Positions 23,052 through 31,327 of a stretch of 47,280 bases of DNA are shown in pieces. Under the pieces are notes generated by a model. That model did no database searches. It worked only from the letters and a program-made list of their open reading frames with translations, and was not told the origin of the DNA. The stretch lies in the NCBI GenBank assembly GCA_003599275.1, contig QZJG01000012.1, positions 1 to 47,280 on the forward strand. Reading direction: 5' to 3'. Position numbers and translations under genes: made by a program. Position 1 is the stretch's first letter. The number at the start of each line of letters is the position of its first letter. Source of the DNA: Nitrospiraceae bacterium. Its GTDB lineage: Bacteria > Nitrospirota > Thermodesulfovibrionia > UBA6902.

Positions 23052-24545
23052 ATGAATTTTATATCTAAGCTTTTCAAAAGCATATTACTGGCGGGTGCAC
23101 TTCTATATATCATAGTTTATGTAATCCTCGCAGTTTACAGGATTCAGTATCCGTTCGAACTGGAATGGCAGGAAGGGGCGTTTGTCGACCATGTAAGATG
23201 GATACTTTCAGGGCATAGATATTATGATAGCCCGTCAATCGAGTTTGTTGCTTCTATCTATACCCCTCTCTACTTTTATTCCTCAGCATTATTATCCAAA
23301 ATTACCGGCATCGGTTTTTTCCCTCTCAGATTGATTTCCTTTGTCTCATCATTAGGCAGCTTCATCATAATATTTCTGATGGTACGGCGTGAAACAGAAA
23401 ATGTCTTTTCAGGGATAATAGCAACAGGGCTTTTCGCTGCAACATATAACATGAGTGGTTCGTGGTTTGACATAGGGAGGTCAGATTCATTATTCCTTTT
23501 TCTTTTATTGGCAGCTCTCTATGTCCTTCGATTTTATGATTCATCTGTATCTTATTTGGGGGCGGGTATATTAATTTCTCTCTCTTATTTAACAAAACAA
23601 ACGGCGTTAGTCATTTCTTTGCCGGTCATGCTTTATTGTGTTTTAATAAAAAGACGTTCCGCTGTTTTTTTTATAGCTCCGATAGTCATAATTATGGGTC
23701 TTGGCAGTATCTTCCTGAATTATATTCATGACGGGTGGTTCAATTATTATGTCTTCGAACTTCCGAGAACTACCCCTGTTGATTACAGGTATCTTGTAAG
23801 ATATTGGACGGGAGATATTCTTACAACTATGTTTTTTGCTTTCCCGGTAGCGATATTTTACATCATTTCTTTGCGATTAAACTCAAATAATAAAAACTTT
23901 GCTTTTTATATGTTGGCAGCAATAGGCATGATTATCGCCTCATGGTATTCACGCTTCCGGGGGGGAGGATATTATAATGTTTTGATGCCCGCATATGCCA
24001 TAACATCCATTCTTTTTGGACTCGGGCTGAACAAATTATTGGAGATGAGAGAATCTTTTAGTGCAGACAAGAAGCATTTGATGAAGATTTTTATATATCT
24101 TGCATGCATCGTACAATTTATGAACGGGAGCCTTATATATAATCCGCTTGATCAGGTCCCTACCAAAAAGGATATGGAGGCAGGAAGAAAACTTATTGGC
24201 AAGATGTCTCAAATAAAGGGAGAAGTCTTCATGCCATTTCATGGCTCGTTGGCTGCAATGGCGGGAAAGAAAAGCTATGTGAACATGATGGGCATGAGAG
24301 ACGTACTCACTACGAGTGACAAGAACCATCAGGATATCAAGAACCGGTTTACTGAGGAGTTAAAGCAGGCTATCAGGGAAAAGAAATTTGCTGCTGTAAT
24401 CATAAACTCGTTTGAGCCATGGTATCCTCCGGATTTGGAAAAATATTATATAAAGAAAGAGAAAATATTTGACGATGAAACTGTTTTTATCCCCGTTACC
24501 GGTTTGAGTACAAGGCCTGAATTTATTTATGTGCCCAAAGACTGA
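23052..24545 (+). CDS. GT-C-type membrane glycosyltransferase
   Basis: A 497-residue membrane protein with about ten or more helices. The first periplasmic loop carries ELEWQEGAFVDHVRWILSG, with acidic residues where GT-C enzymes (GT39/GT83/GT87-like) bind the lipid-phosphate donor, then SIYTPLYFYSSALL. A short soluble C-terminus ends the chain. The start is preceded only by a weak purine run. It is one of three such enzymes around the arabinose-donor genes and is likely an acceptor-specific transferase using a polyprenyl-phosphate sugar. Confidence 0.75.
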   Translation: MNFISKLFKSILLAGALLYIIVYVILAVYRIQYPFELEWQEGAFVDHVRWILSGHRYYDSPSIEFVASIYTPLYFYSSALLSKITGIGFFPLRLISFVSSLGSFIIIFLMVRRETENVFSGIIATGLFAATYNMSGSWFDIGRSDSLFLFLLLAALYVLRFYDSSVSYLGAGILISLSYLTKQTALVISLPVMLYCVLIKRRSAVFFIAPIVIIMGLGSIFLNYIHDGWFNYYVFELPRTTPVDYRYLVRYWTGDILTTMFFAFPVAIFYIISLRLNSNNKNFAFYMLAAIGMIIASWYSRFRGGGYYNVLMPAYAITSILFGLGLNKLLEMRESFSADKKHLMKIFIYLACIVQFMNGSLIYNPLDQVPTKKDMEAGRKLIGKMSQIKGEVFMPFHGSLAAMAGKKSYVNMMGMRDVLTTSDKNHQDIKNRFTEELKQAIREKKFAAVIINSFEPWYPPDLEKYYIKKEKIFDDETVFIPVTGLSTRPEFIYVPKD

Positions 24546-24636
24546 TATAATGTTCCTCATTTCTCCTGGAGCGCCGAGGTTCCTATATTAAATTTATCCT
24601 TATGATAATAATGGGTTGAAGGCGGAGAGAGATATT

Positions 24637-26307
24637 TTGAGCACTGACACGGACCAGAGAAATTATATATTGAATGCACTTCCAGCGGTTACAGTTTTTG
24701 TCGCCGTTTTCTTTTATCGTGGTATCCCTTTTATTGACGACGCATATTTCTTTTTCAGGTATGCAGAAAATTGGGCCAACGGATTCGGCCCTGTTTATAA
24801 TGTTGGTGAATATGTAGAAGGGTGCTCGAGTTTTTTATGGGTTGCTCTTTTGGCCTTTGGTAATTTTTTCGGATTCGAGCCAATAATGTTTGCTTCGTTC
24901 TTGAATCTGTTCATTGGAATCGCAAATATTCTCCTTGTTACTTATTTTTGTGATTTACTGAAAATCAGCAAGTCCCGATTAATGCCGGTCTCTCTCTCTC
25001 TGTTTTATGCTCTCACGCACGGTTCCGCATATTATGCGTTGGGGGGCATGGATGTATTGATTTTCTCATTAGTGTTGATGCTCTGCCTGTGCAGCACATA
25101 CAAGAGTTTAAACTCGGGGAATTATCTGACGACACTGCCTTTTTTCCTTCTCTTGCTCCTGGTGAGGGCTGAAGGTTTTGCATATGCAATAGTCATATTT
25201 GCGGTCTTTACTTCTTTTATCCATATCAATAGAAGGCATTTGGGCACGGAAGGGCTTTTTCCAATACGGTTCATCATGACGACAGTTTTTTTTGTTCTTA
25301 TGGTAATTGCCGTATTTTTGATCAGATATAGTTATTACAATGAATGGGTCCCTTTGCCGGTAATAGCAAAGGGATGGGCGTCCCATTCTTTTAAAGAAGT
25401 TCTTTGGGAAGGAAATGTTAAGGCGCTCAGGGATTTTCTCAGGGTGATTGTAAGTGGATTAAAATACGAAGCCCCCCTTCTTTATCTGGGGGCATGGATC
25501 CCGTTTGTAGTGCTTCTAAGGAGGAAAGACAGCAGTGATTTCCTTCTTTGGCTATTTGCTTTCTGTATCTCTCTGAATGTATTTGTTTCAGTTTGGGCGG
25601 GAGGAGATTTTTTCCCGTATAAACGTCACCTGCTTCCCGTATTACCTCTGCTGATGATATTTATGGCTTGGGCTGCGAGCCTCTTTATTCGGGTCTGCCG
25701 GGAAAAATCACGGCCCATGAGGTACTCGGTATATACAACAATGACAATAATTGCGCTGTTATGGATCGGGTTTTTCATACGGCCGTCAATAATTTCGAAA
25801 AAATATATCGGTATCGAACGAACTTCCCATTTGCAGGAGGTGGGCGAACTGCTGGCCGGCCTGAAATTTCCGACAACGTTGCTTTCAGATATGGGAGGAA
25901 AGCTTCCTTATTATGCCGGTCCCAATGTTTATGTAAGGGAAATGTACGGGTTAACCGACATCCAAAATGCTAAGCACGGCGACGTGTGGTGCCTGATTGA
26001 TCATATGGGAGACTCAGGTACATGCGGAAGAACGGATTATAAATATTCTTTTGAAACGCCCTTTGACGTTTTTACCTACACGTCAAAGGAAAATCACAGA
26101 AGGTTTATTTCATTTTGCAGGGGAAACCCCTCTGTATGCGCCGACTACAGATATATTCATAAAAAGGAATGGCTTGATCCACCCTATATCCCATCATATC
26201 CTTTACGGATTATTGCGAATATGCACCACCCTGCTTATCAGGTTCTTCTTGGAAAGCCGGGAGCTGTTGCGCTGCCTGTTGATGAAAATATATTAGAATT
26301 AGAGTGA
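24637..26307 (+). CDS. AftB-like membrane arabinofuranosyltransferase (GT-C)
   Basis: A protein of about 556 residues from the TTG at 24637, chosen because GGCGGAGAGAG lies 8-13 nt before it; a TTG at 24616 is also open. The first loop IDDAYFFFRYAENWANGFGPVYN, followed by VGEYVEGCSSFLWVALL, closely resembles the D-D-AY-x-F-RYA...GxVxNxGE-x-VEGxTxPLW pattern of mycobacterial AftB and its relatives, which add terminal arabinofuranose from polyprenyl-phosphate-arabinose. About ten helices are followed by a periplasmic C-terminal domain of about 150 residues containing several Cys. It supports an arabinan or arabinosylated product on the outer side. Confidence 0.8.
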   Translation: MSTDTDQRNYILNALPAVTVFVAVFFYRGIPFIDDAYFFFRYAENWANGFGPVYNVGEYVEGCSSFLWVALLAFGNFFGFEPIMFASFLNLFIGIANILLVTYFCDLLKISKSRLMPVSLSLFYALTHGSAYYALGGMDVLIFSLVLMLCLCSTYKSLNSGNYLTTLPFFLLLLLVRAEGFAYAIVIFAVFTSFIHINRRHLGTEGLFPIRFIMTTVFFVLMVIAVFLIRYSYYNEWVPLPVIAKGWASHSFKEVLWEGNVKALRDFLRVIVSGLKYEAPLLYLGAWIPFVVLLRRKDSSDFLLWLFAFCISLNVFVSVWAGGDFFPYKRHLLPVLPLLMIFMAWAASLFIRVCREKSRPMRYSVYTTMTIIALLWIGFFIRPSIISKKYIGIERTSHLQEVGELLAGLKFPTTLLSDMGGKLPYYAGPNVYVREMYGLTDIQNAKHGDVWCLIDHMGDSGTCGRTDYKYSFETPFDVFTYTSKENHRRFISFCRGNPSVCADYRYIHKKEWLDPPYIPSYPLRIIANMHHPAYQVLLGKPGAVALPVDENILELE

Positions 26308-26359
26308 CAAAGCATTTCTAATATACGGGTGCATTTCCTTCCGGTTTGGTCTCGCAAGG

Positions 26360-26388
26360 TTGACAGATTCATATGAAAATCTTTAAAT
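26360..26388 (+). promoter_or_regulatory. Sigma-70-type promoter upstream of the orphan parA
   Basis: TTGACA (26360-26365), a 17-nt spacer, then TTAAAT (26383-26388). It lies about 95 bp before the parA start, which has a GGAGGAGG-like ribosome site. Confidence 0.5.
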
Positions 26389-26482
26389 TACTACCTGCGT
26401 CAAAAAGCTCAAACTTATACTGAGTTGCTTCATTTCTTGTAATCTGGCATGTGTCCGGAAGACCACGTGGAGGAGGAAGGGT

Positions 26483-27274
26483 ATGAAACGTGTTTTAGCG
26501 GTAGTCAATCTTAAGGGAGGCGTAGGTAAAACTACGACGGCAGTAAACCTCGCAGCCTGCTGGGGTGAAACAGGGAAGAAGGTCCTTCTTGTTGATATGG
26601 ACCCTCAGGGAAGCGCAAGTATAAGCGTAGGCGTGATGAATGAAGGGAATGAGCTTCTCGATGCTCTGCAAAGGGGTGCTGCGTTGCCGATTGTCAGTAC
26701 CGGGGTTCCCGGACTTGATCTTGTTCCCTCCGGGATGGCGCTTGCAAATGCGGGTATGTGGTTGCAGGAAAACGGGAATGACATTCTGACGCGGTGCCTG
26801 GAACAAACGCATGGCGATTGGGACCTTGCGATCATCGATTGCCCTCCCAGCCTGGGATTTCATACCATGAATTCTCTGATGGCGTCAAAACATGTGGTCG
26901 TCCCGGTCGAAACATCTTTTTTGGGACTTAACGGATTAAAGCAAATGGTCGGGGCAATAGAGACGTTCAAATTACAGAATCCCGATATTGCGATTGAGGC
27001 CATTATACCTTGCAGGGCCCAGCGTCGTCGCCGGATCCACTGGGACATTATGGATACGCTTAAAGAGATGTTCCCCGGGAAAGTATCACCCATAATCAGG
27101 GAGAATGTCTCTTTGGCTGAGGCCCCTGGCCGCGGCAAACCGGTGATACTTACAGATCGCCTCTCAAAGGGTGCGGACGACTACCGGCTTGTTACACTGT
27201 GGTTGGATGACCGGATCAACGGCATGGAATATTCTGCGGTAAACCAGGTACGCCAGCTCCTGTCGGCAATATAA
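26483..27274 (+). CDS. ParA/Soj-family ATPase (orphan)
   Basis: A 263-residue P-loop ATPase with the deviant Walker A KGGVGKTTT, Walker A' DMDPQGSAS and Walker B IIDCPPS. Its compact size fits Soj/ParA-type partitioning proteins without an N-terminal DNA-binding domain. Such proteins position DNA or large complexes by gradient movement on the nucleoid. No parB or parS-like repeats are visible nearby, so it may position an envelope or polar complex instead. It separates the glycan genes from a hypothetical gene and a second GT2. Confidence 0.9.
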   Translation: MKRVLAVVNLKGGVGKTTTAVNLAACWGETGKKVLLVDMDPQGSASISVGVMNEGNELLDALQRGAALPIVSTGVPGLDLVPSGMALANAGMWLQENGNDILTRCLEQTHGDWDLAIIDCPPSLGFHTMNSLMASKHVVVPVETSFLGLNGLKQMVGAIETFKLQNPDIAIEAIIPCRAQRRRRIHWDIMDTLKEMFPGKVSPIIRENVSLAEAPGRGKPVILTDRLSKGADDYRLVTLWLDDRINGMEYSAVNQVRQLLSAI

Positions 27275-27344
27275 GTATCAGTTTATTGCGGTTACAGGGA
27301 CAACATATTATCAGGTATAGCTGAGATCGTATTAGCTTATTTCA

Positions 27345-27764
27345 TTATTCTTTAAAAAAGCCGAGGTCGTCCATTTCGTCAAATACCCACTGATCTTCCA
27401 GAAGCTCGTCTCCGCCTACATTCCGCAACGTTCTTGCATACTCTTTCAGAAAGCAATATACGAGTCTTTTTGTGGTGTCGTCAAGTTTTTTATTAATGTC
27501 TGCAGAGTTGTCTTTTATGGACCATCTTAAACCGAGATTTCTTATGACGTCGTTGAGCGATTCATCGTCGATCTCTGACTGCATAATCATGGTGAGGGAG
27601 TTGTCGGCTGCGACCAGTTTCATCGGATGGTGAGGCTCTCCAAGGTCTTTGCCGTTGTCTCTGACCCAGGACATGAGATTAGGGACTGACTGCAGGTTAT
27701 GAATGAAATATTCTGTGCCGAGGCGTTTTAATGTTTCCTCATAATCCCTGATAAAAATCATCAT
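27345..27764 (-). CDS. Hypothetical cytosolic protein
   Basis: The likely start is the ATG at 27764 (139 residues) with GGAGG 4 nt before it; a longer frame to 27815 is possible. The protein is mixed alpha/beta, acidic, with no transmembrane segment or signal. It begins MIFIRDYEETLKRLGTEYFI and ends in an acidic, Trp- and Phe-containing tail. I recognise no domain. It is convergent with parA (70-bp gap). Confidence 0.65.
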   Translation of the reverse strand: MMIFIRDYEETLKRLGTEYFIHNLQSVPNLMSWVRDNGKDLGEPHHPMKLVAADNSLTMIMQSEIDDESLNDVIRNLGLRWSIKDNSADINKKLDDTTKRLVYCFLKEYARTLRNVGGDELLEDQWVFDEMDDLGFFKE

Positions 27765-28088
27765 TCCTCCAAGAGTCCTTATACGAAAATTTACCACATT
27801 TTGCAATATAGTCAAGTCATTGTATAAGTCACGGACTTTTTCGCCAAAAGGCCCTTTAGAGACGAGAATGAATATTTCATAACAGAAATAAAAGTGATTG
27901 TGTAATTTTAATGAAATAGCATAGAATATGTTACGTTGCCTAATCTGAAATCAAAGAGAGAAGACGATCATAAGTAAAACGTTTGTAAAAAATGCTTTCC
28001 AAATCCAGCAGAAATTTTCGTGAATTATCTTATAGGTTAAGATTAACGATCAACTTTCGAGAAGGATAAGTAACGTCCGCTTTCTTTA

Positions 28089-28862
28089 ATGAAAAAAAAC
28101 GATCTCAAGAAACTTAATGAGATGCCGCTCAGGGGGCCTGCCGATCCTGAATTGGGAGGAATTTCTCTCATTTTCCCCGTTCATAACGAATCTTTTATAA
28201 TTGAACAGACGATAAGAAATTATTTTGCCGAGATGCACGGACGGGTCCAGGACTTTGAGCTTATCGTATCCGAAGACGGAAGCATTGATGATACCAAAAG
28301 CGTATTAGAACGTCTTGCCAAAGAACTTCCTATTAAAGTCTATATGAGTAATGAACGAAAAGGTTATCAGGGGGCGCTGAAAGACGCCATTTCATACGCT
28401 ACCAAGCCCTGGCTTTTTATTGTAGATTCCGATTATCAGTTTGCGGTTATTGATTTTTGGAGACTGGAGTCGTACAGACGTGAATATGATATTATTCTCG
28501 GAATGAAATCTCCCCGGAGGGACCCTTTATACAGAATTTTATTGTCAAAGGGTTACAATTTTTTACTTCGCCTTTTTCTTAAAGTACCTTACAGGGATAT
28601 GGATACAGGGTTCCGCCTTATACGCCGTGATGTAGCCAATGAGATTGCCCCTGCTGTCAGATATATGTCATTTTTCACTGCCGAGTTTGTTGTTCGGGCC
28701 CATCATAAGGGTTACAGGATACTTGAAGTCCCTGTACCTCATTATGCCCGCAAAATTGGAAGCACATCAATTTTTTACATTTCCAAACTGTTCATGATTT
28801 GCTTCCATCAATTTATCGGCTTACTGCGCTTGCGAAACGATATACTTTCAAAAAAAATTTAA
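28089..28862 (+). CDS. GT2 glycosyltransferase, polyprenol-phosphate mannose-synthase-like
   Basis: A 257-residue GT-A fold enzyme with ISLIFPVHNES, VSEDGSIDDT and the metal-binding DSD in FIVDSDYQF, followed by the YRDMDTGFRLIRRD acceptor-site segment. The arrangement is that of DPM1-like enzymes that put a sugar on polyprenyl phosphate. No transmembrane helices are obvious apart from the hydrophobic C-terminus. It stands alone about 270 bp downstream of its neighbour and could supply another donor for the GT-C enzymes. Confidence 0.87.
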   Translation: MKKNDLKKLNEMPLRGPADPELGGISLIFPVHNESFIIEQTIRNYFAEMHGRVQDFELIVSEDGSIDDTKSVLERLAKELPIKVYMSNERKGYQGALKDAISYATKPWLFIVDSDYQFAVIDFWRLESYRREYDIILGMKSPRRDPLYRILLSKGYNFLLRLFLKVPYRDMDTGFRLIRRDVANEIAPAVRYMSFFTAEFVVRAHHKGYRILEVPVPHYARKIGSTSIFYISKLFMICFHQFIGLLRLRNDILSKKI

Positions 28863-28933
28863 TGTTTCCGGATTAGAACGACCTTTTTGGGAAAAATTGA
28901 GATTGCCCCAAAACTTAAAGTGTTACTTGACGC

Positions 28934-28955
28934 AAGGATGCAATCCTTTATTTTT
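28934..28955 (+). terminator. Possible short Rho-independent terminator after the second GT2 gene
   Basis: AAGGAT (28934-28939) and ATCCTT (28943-28948) form a 6-bp stem with a 3-nt loop, followed by TATTTTT. The stem is short, so efficiency may be low. Confidence 0.4.
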
Positions 28956-29050
28956 AATCATTCAAGTCCGATAAGATGTTTTAAGATTCGGAAAATAGAG
29001 AGACCTGAATAATAAAGGGTGTCCGGTCAAATAATGAAAGGAAAAATATA

Positions 29051-29668
29051 ATGGAATTTATTGAAAAGTTTATCCATGAGACAGCAAAATACACCACACA
29101 GTTGATTTCAAGTTCGGGCTATTTTGGGGTATTCATACTGATGGCGGCGGAATCCACAATGATTCCTTTGCCAAGTGAACTGGTGATGCCGTTTGCAGGT
29201 TATCTTGCTTACACGGGAAAATTCAGTTTCTGGTCAGTTTGTTTTATATCGGCGCTTGGGACCATTTTCGGTTCCCTGCTTTCTTACTATGTTGGTAAAT
29301 ACGGCGGGGAGCCCTTCCTGGAAAAGTATGGGAAGTATCTCTTAATCAACAAGAAGGACCTTGAATGGACCCATAACTGGTTTAACCGTAATGGCGAAAA
29401 AACAATTTTCATCAGCAGATTTGTTCCGGTTGTGAGACACTTGATTTCAATCCCGGCAGGGATTGCAGAGATGAATATCAAGCGGTTTACCATTTTTACT
29501 TTTTTAGGCGGCTTTCTATGGAATACCTTTCTGACATATCTCGGCTATAAGCTTGGAGAGAATTGGGAACTTGTACGCCAGTATACCAAGCCGTTCAGCC
29601 ATGCGGTCGCGGTCCTGCTGCTTGCCGGGGCGGTATTTTTTGTTTACAAACACATGTACAAAAAGTAG
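29051..29668 (+). CDS. DedA-family membrane protein
   Basis: A 205-residue polytopic protein of the DedA/VTT family, thought to scramble or flip phospholipids and undecaprenyl phosphate. Signatures are ESTMIPLPSELVMPFAGYLA near residue 32 and the SRFVPVVRHLISIPAGIAEM motif with its conserved Arg and Gly. An AAAGG ribosome site precedes the ATG. Recycling of polyprenyl phosphate would fit the upstream glycan genes (inference). A strong terminator follows. Confidence 0.92.
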   Translation: MEFIEKFIHETAKYTTQLISSSGYFGVFILMAAESTMIPLPSELVMPFAGYLAYTGKFSFWSVCFISALGTIFGSLLSYYVGKYGGEPFLEKYGKYLLINKKDLEWTHNWFNRNGEKTIFISRFVPVVRHLISIPAGIAEMNIKRFTIFTFLGGFLWNTFLTYLGYKLGENWELVRQYTKPFSHAVAVLLLAGAVFFVYKHMYKK

Positions 29669-29773
29669 CTTATCGTCTTGTGAAAAAAGCTGAGCGCGGT
29701 GAGATTATTGCTTTTCAGCGTGATTTATTCCTGAATCATAACGTTGTCATAGTCAAGAAATTTTTTTGGTCAA

Positions 29774-29802
29774 CAACGTCAAAGTGTTGACGTTGTTTTT
29801 TT
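29774..29802 (+). terminator. Rho-independent terminator downstream of the DedA gene
   Basis: CAACGTCAA (29774-29782) pairs perfectly with TTGACGTTG (29787-29795) around a 4-nt loop, followed by seven T. It separates the glycan island from the flagellar cluster. Confidence 0.9.
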
Positions 29803-29822
29803 AATATGGCAATATATCTTTC

Positions 29823-31217
29823 ATGCACCGCATACTTGTCATTGACGACGAGGCGTCTATCAGGGAACTTTTAAAGGACTTCCTCGAGTCGAAGGGTTAT
29901 GAAGTGGCGGCAGCTTCGGACGGGGAGACGGGTCTTGCCCTGCTGAAAGACGAAAAATTTGATCTTTTCCTCCTCGATCTCATGATGCCGGGCATAAGCG
30001 GCATGGACGTGCTCCGGGAAGTTGCTTCCGAAAAACATGAAATCCCCTCGATTGTGATTACCGCTCACGCCAGTATTCAGACAGCGGTAGAGGCCATGAA
30101 GCTCGGCGCATTTGATTATATTACCAAGCCTTTTAATCTCGAAGACATTCATATTGCAGTCAAACGGGCCCTCGATTTTTCCAAGCTTCAGGAGGAAAAT
30201 TTCAGGCTGAAGAAAGAACTTAAAAGAAAATTCAGCACTCACCGGATCATAGGTAATTCCGCGCCGATTCAGAATGTCATAAAGTTTATTGAGAAAATCG
30301 CTGATACGGACAGTACCGTGCTCATTACCGGAGAGAGCGGCACCGGCAAGGAGCTTGTCGCCAAGGCGATCCATTACCAGAGTTCAAGATTCCGTAATCC
30401 TTTTGTCCCCCTGAATTGCGCCGCCATTCCAAAGGACATTCTTGAGTCCGAGCTCTTCGGCCATGAAAAAGGCGCATTTACCGGCGCTGTCAATACGAGA
30501 ATCGGCCGGTTTGAGATGGCAAATAACGGTACGCTTTTTCTTGATGAAATAGGCGAGCTTGCCCCTGCTCTTCAGGTCAAGCTTCTCAGGGTCCTTCAGG
30601 AAAAAGAGTTTGAGAGAGTAGGGGGGGTAAAGACCATAAAGGTTGATGTCAGGATCATCGCCGCAACAAACAGGGACCTGGAAAAGGCAGTAGCGGACGG
30701 TGCCTTCAGGGAAGATCTCTATTACAGATTAAATGTCATTCCAATGCATCTGCCGCCGCTCAGAAAGATGAAGGAAGATGTCCCCCTGCTGGTCGAGCAT
30801 TTTATAGCGGAGGTCTCAAAGAGGAAGAAAAAGGAGCCTCCGAAGATTTCACCGGAGGCGCTGAACAGCTTTGTAGATTACAGGTGGCCGGGAAATGTAC
30901 GTGAGCTCGAAAACCTTATGGAGCGGCTCATAATCCTTAAAGAGGGAGATATTGTTACCCTTAAAGACCTTCCTGAAAGATTTTCCGACAACCGCCCGAT
31001 GCCGAAGGCCCTGACGGGAAAACAGACGTTGTCTGCCGAGGGTGTTGATTTAAATGTGGTGCTCGATGAGATAGAGAATAATATGATAATTCAGGCGCTC
31101 GAGATGTCAAAGGGCGTAAAGAGCAAGGCGGCAAGCCTTTTGGGTCTGAACAGGACGACCCTGATCGAGAAAATGAAAAAGAAGGCAATCGAGTTTGACG
31201 CTAAAAGACCCGATTAA
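29823..31217 (+). CDS. NtrC-family sigma-54-dependent response regulator
   Basis: A 464-residue regulator: receiver domain (D52 phospho-acceptor, K in ITKPF), a coiled linker, the AAA+ domain with Walker A GESGTGKE, the sigma-54-contacting GAFTGA loop and Walker [10 protein letters not shown], and a Fis-type C-terminal HTH ([19 protein letters not shown]). It starts 20 bp after the terminator. No kinase partner is adjacent on its left; the PAS kinase at 33698 is the nearest one. With sigma-54 promoters before the TPR, flgB and fliK genes, it may act on them. Confidence 0.93.
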   Translation: MHRILVIDDEASIRELLKDFLESKGYEVAAASDGETGLALLKDEKFDLFLLDLMMPGISGMDVLREVASEKHEIPSIVITAHASIQTAVEAMKLGAFDYITKPFNLEDIHIAVKRALDFSKLQEENFRLKKELKRKFSTHRIIGNSAPIQNVIKFIEKIADTDSTVLITGESGTGKELVAKAIHYQSSRFRNPFVPLNCAAIPKDILESELFGHEKGAFTGAVNTRIGRFEMANNGTLFLDEIGELAPALQVKLLRVLQEKEFERVGGVKTIKVDVRIIAATNRDLEKAVADGAFREDLYYRLNVIPMHLPPLRKMKEDVPLLVEHFIAEVSKRKKKEPPKISPEALNSFVDYRWPGNVRELENLMERLIILKEGDIVTLKDLPERFSDNRPMPKALTGKQTLSAEGVDLNVVLDEIENNMIIQALEMSKGVKSKAASLLGLNRTTLIEKMKKKAIEFDAKRPD

Positions 31218-31300
31218 GCCGGGATGCCTGCATTAATTAAAGATGTCATTTTCATGACGCCTCCTTTTTTGAAAACTCTTTAAAAATCAGCTGTTGAATG

Positions 31301-31316
31301 TGGCATATTAATTGCT
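31301..31316 (+). promoter_or_regulatory. Sigma-54 promoter of the TPR/flrBC genes
   Basis: TGGCAT-N5-TTGCT matches the -24/-12 consensus with correct spacing. The predicted transcription start near 31327 excludes an upstream ATG at 31298 as the start codon and puts the next ATG (31328) directly at the 5' end of the mRNA. Confidence 0.72.
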
Positions 31317-31327
31317 CACTCTTGGGC

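Noticed and set aside
26440..26462. TGGCATGTGTCCGGA before parA as a sigma-54 promoter
   Set aside because: The -24 part fits but there is no GC at the -12 position; a sigma-70 element upstream explains transcription better.
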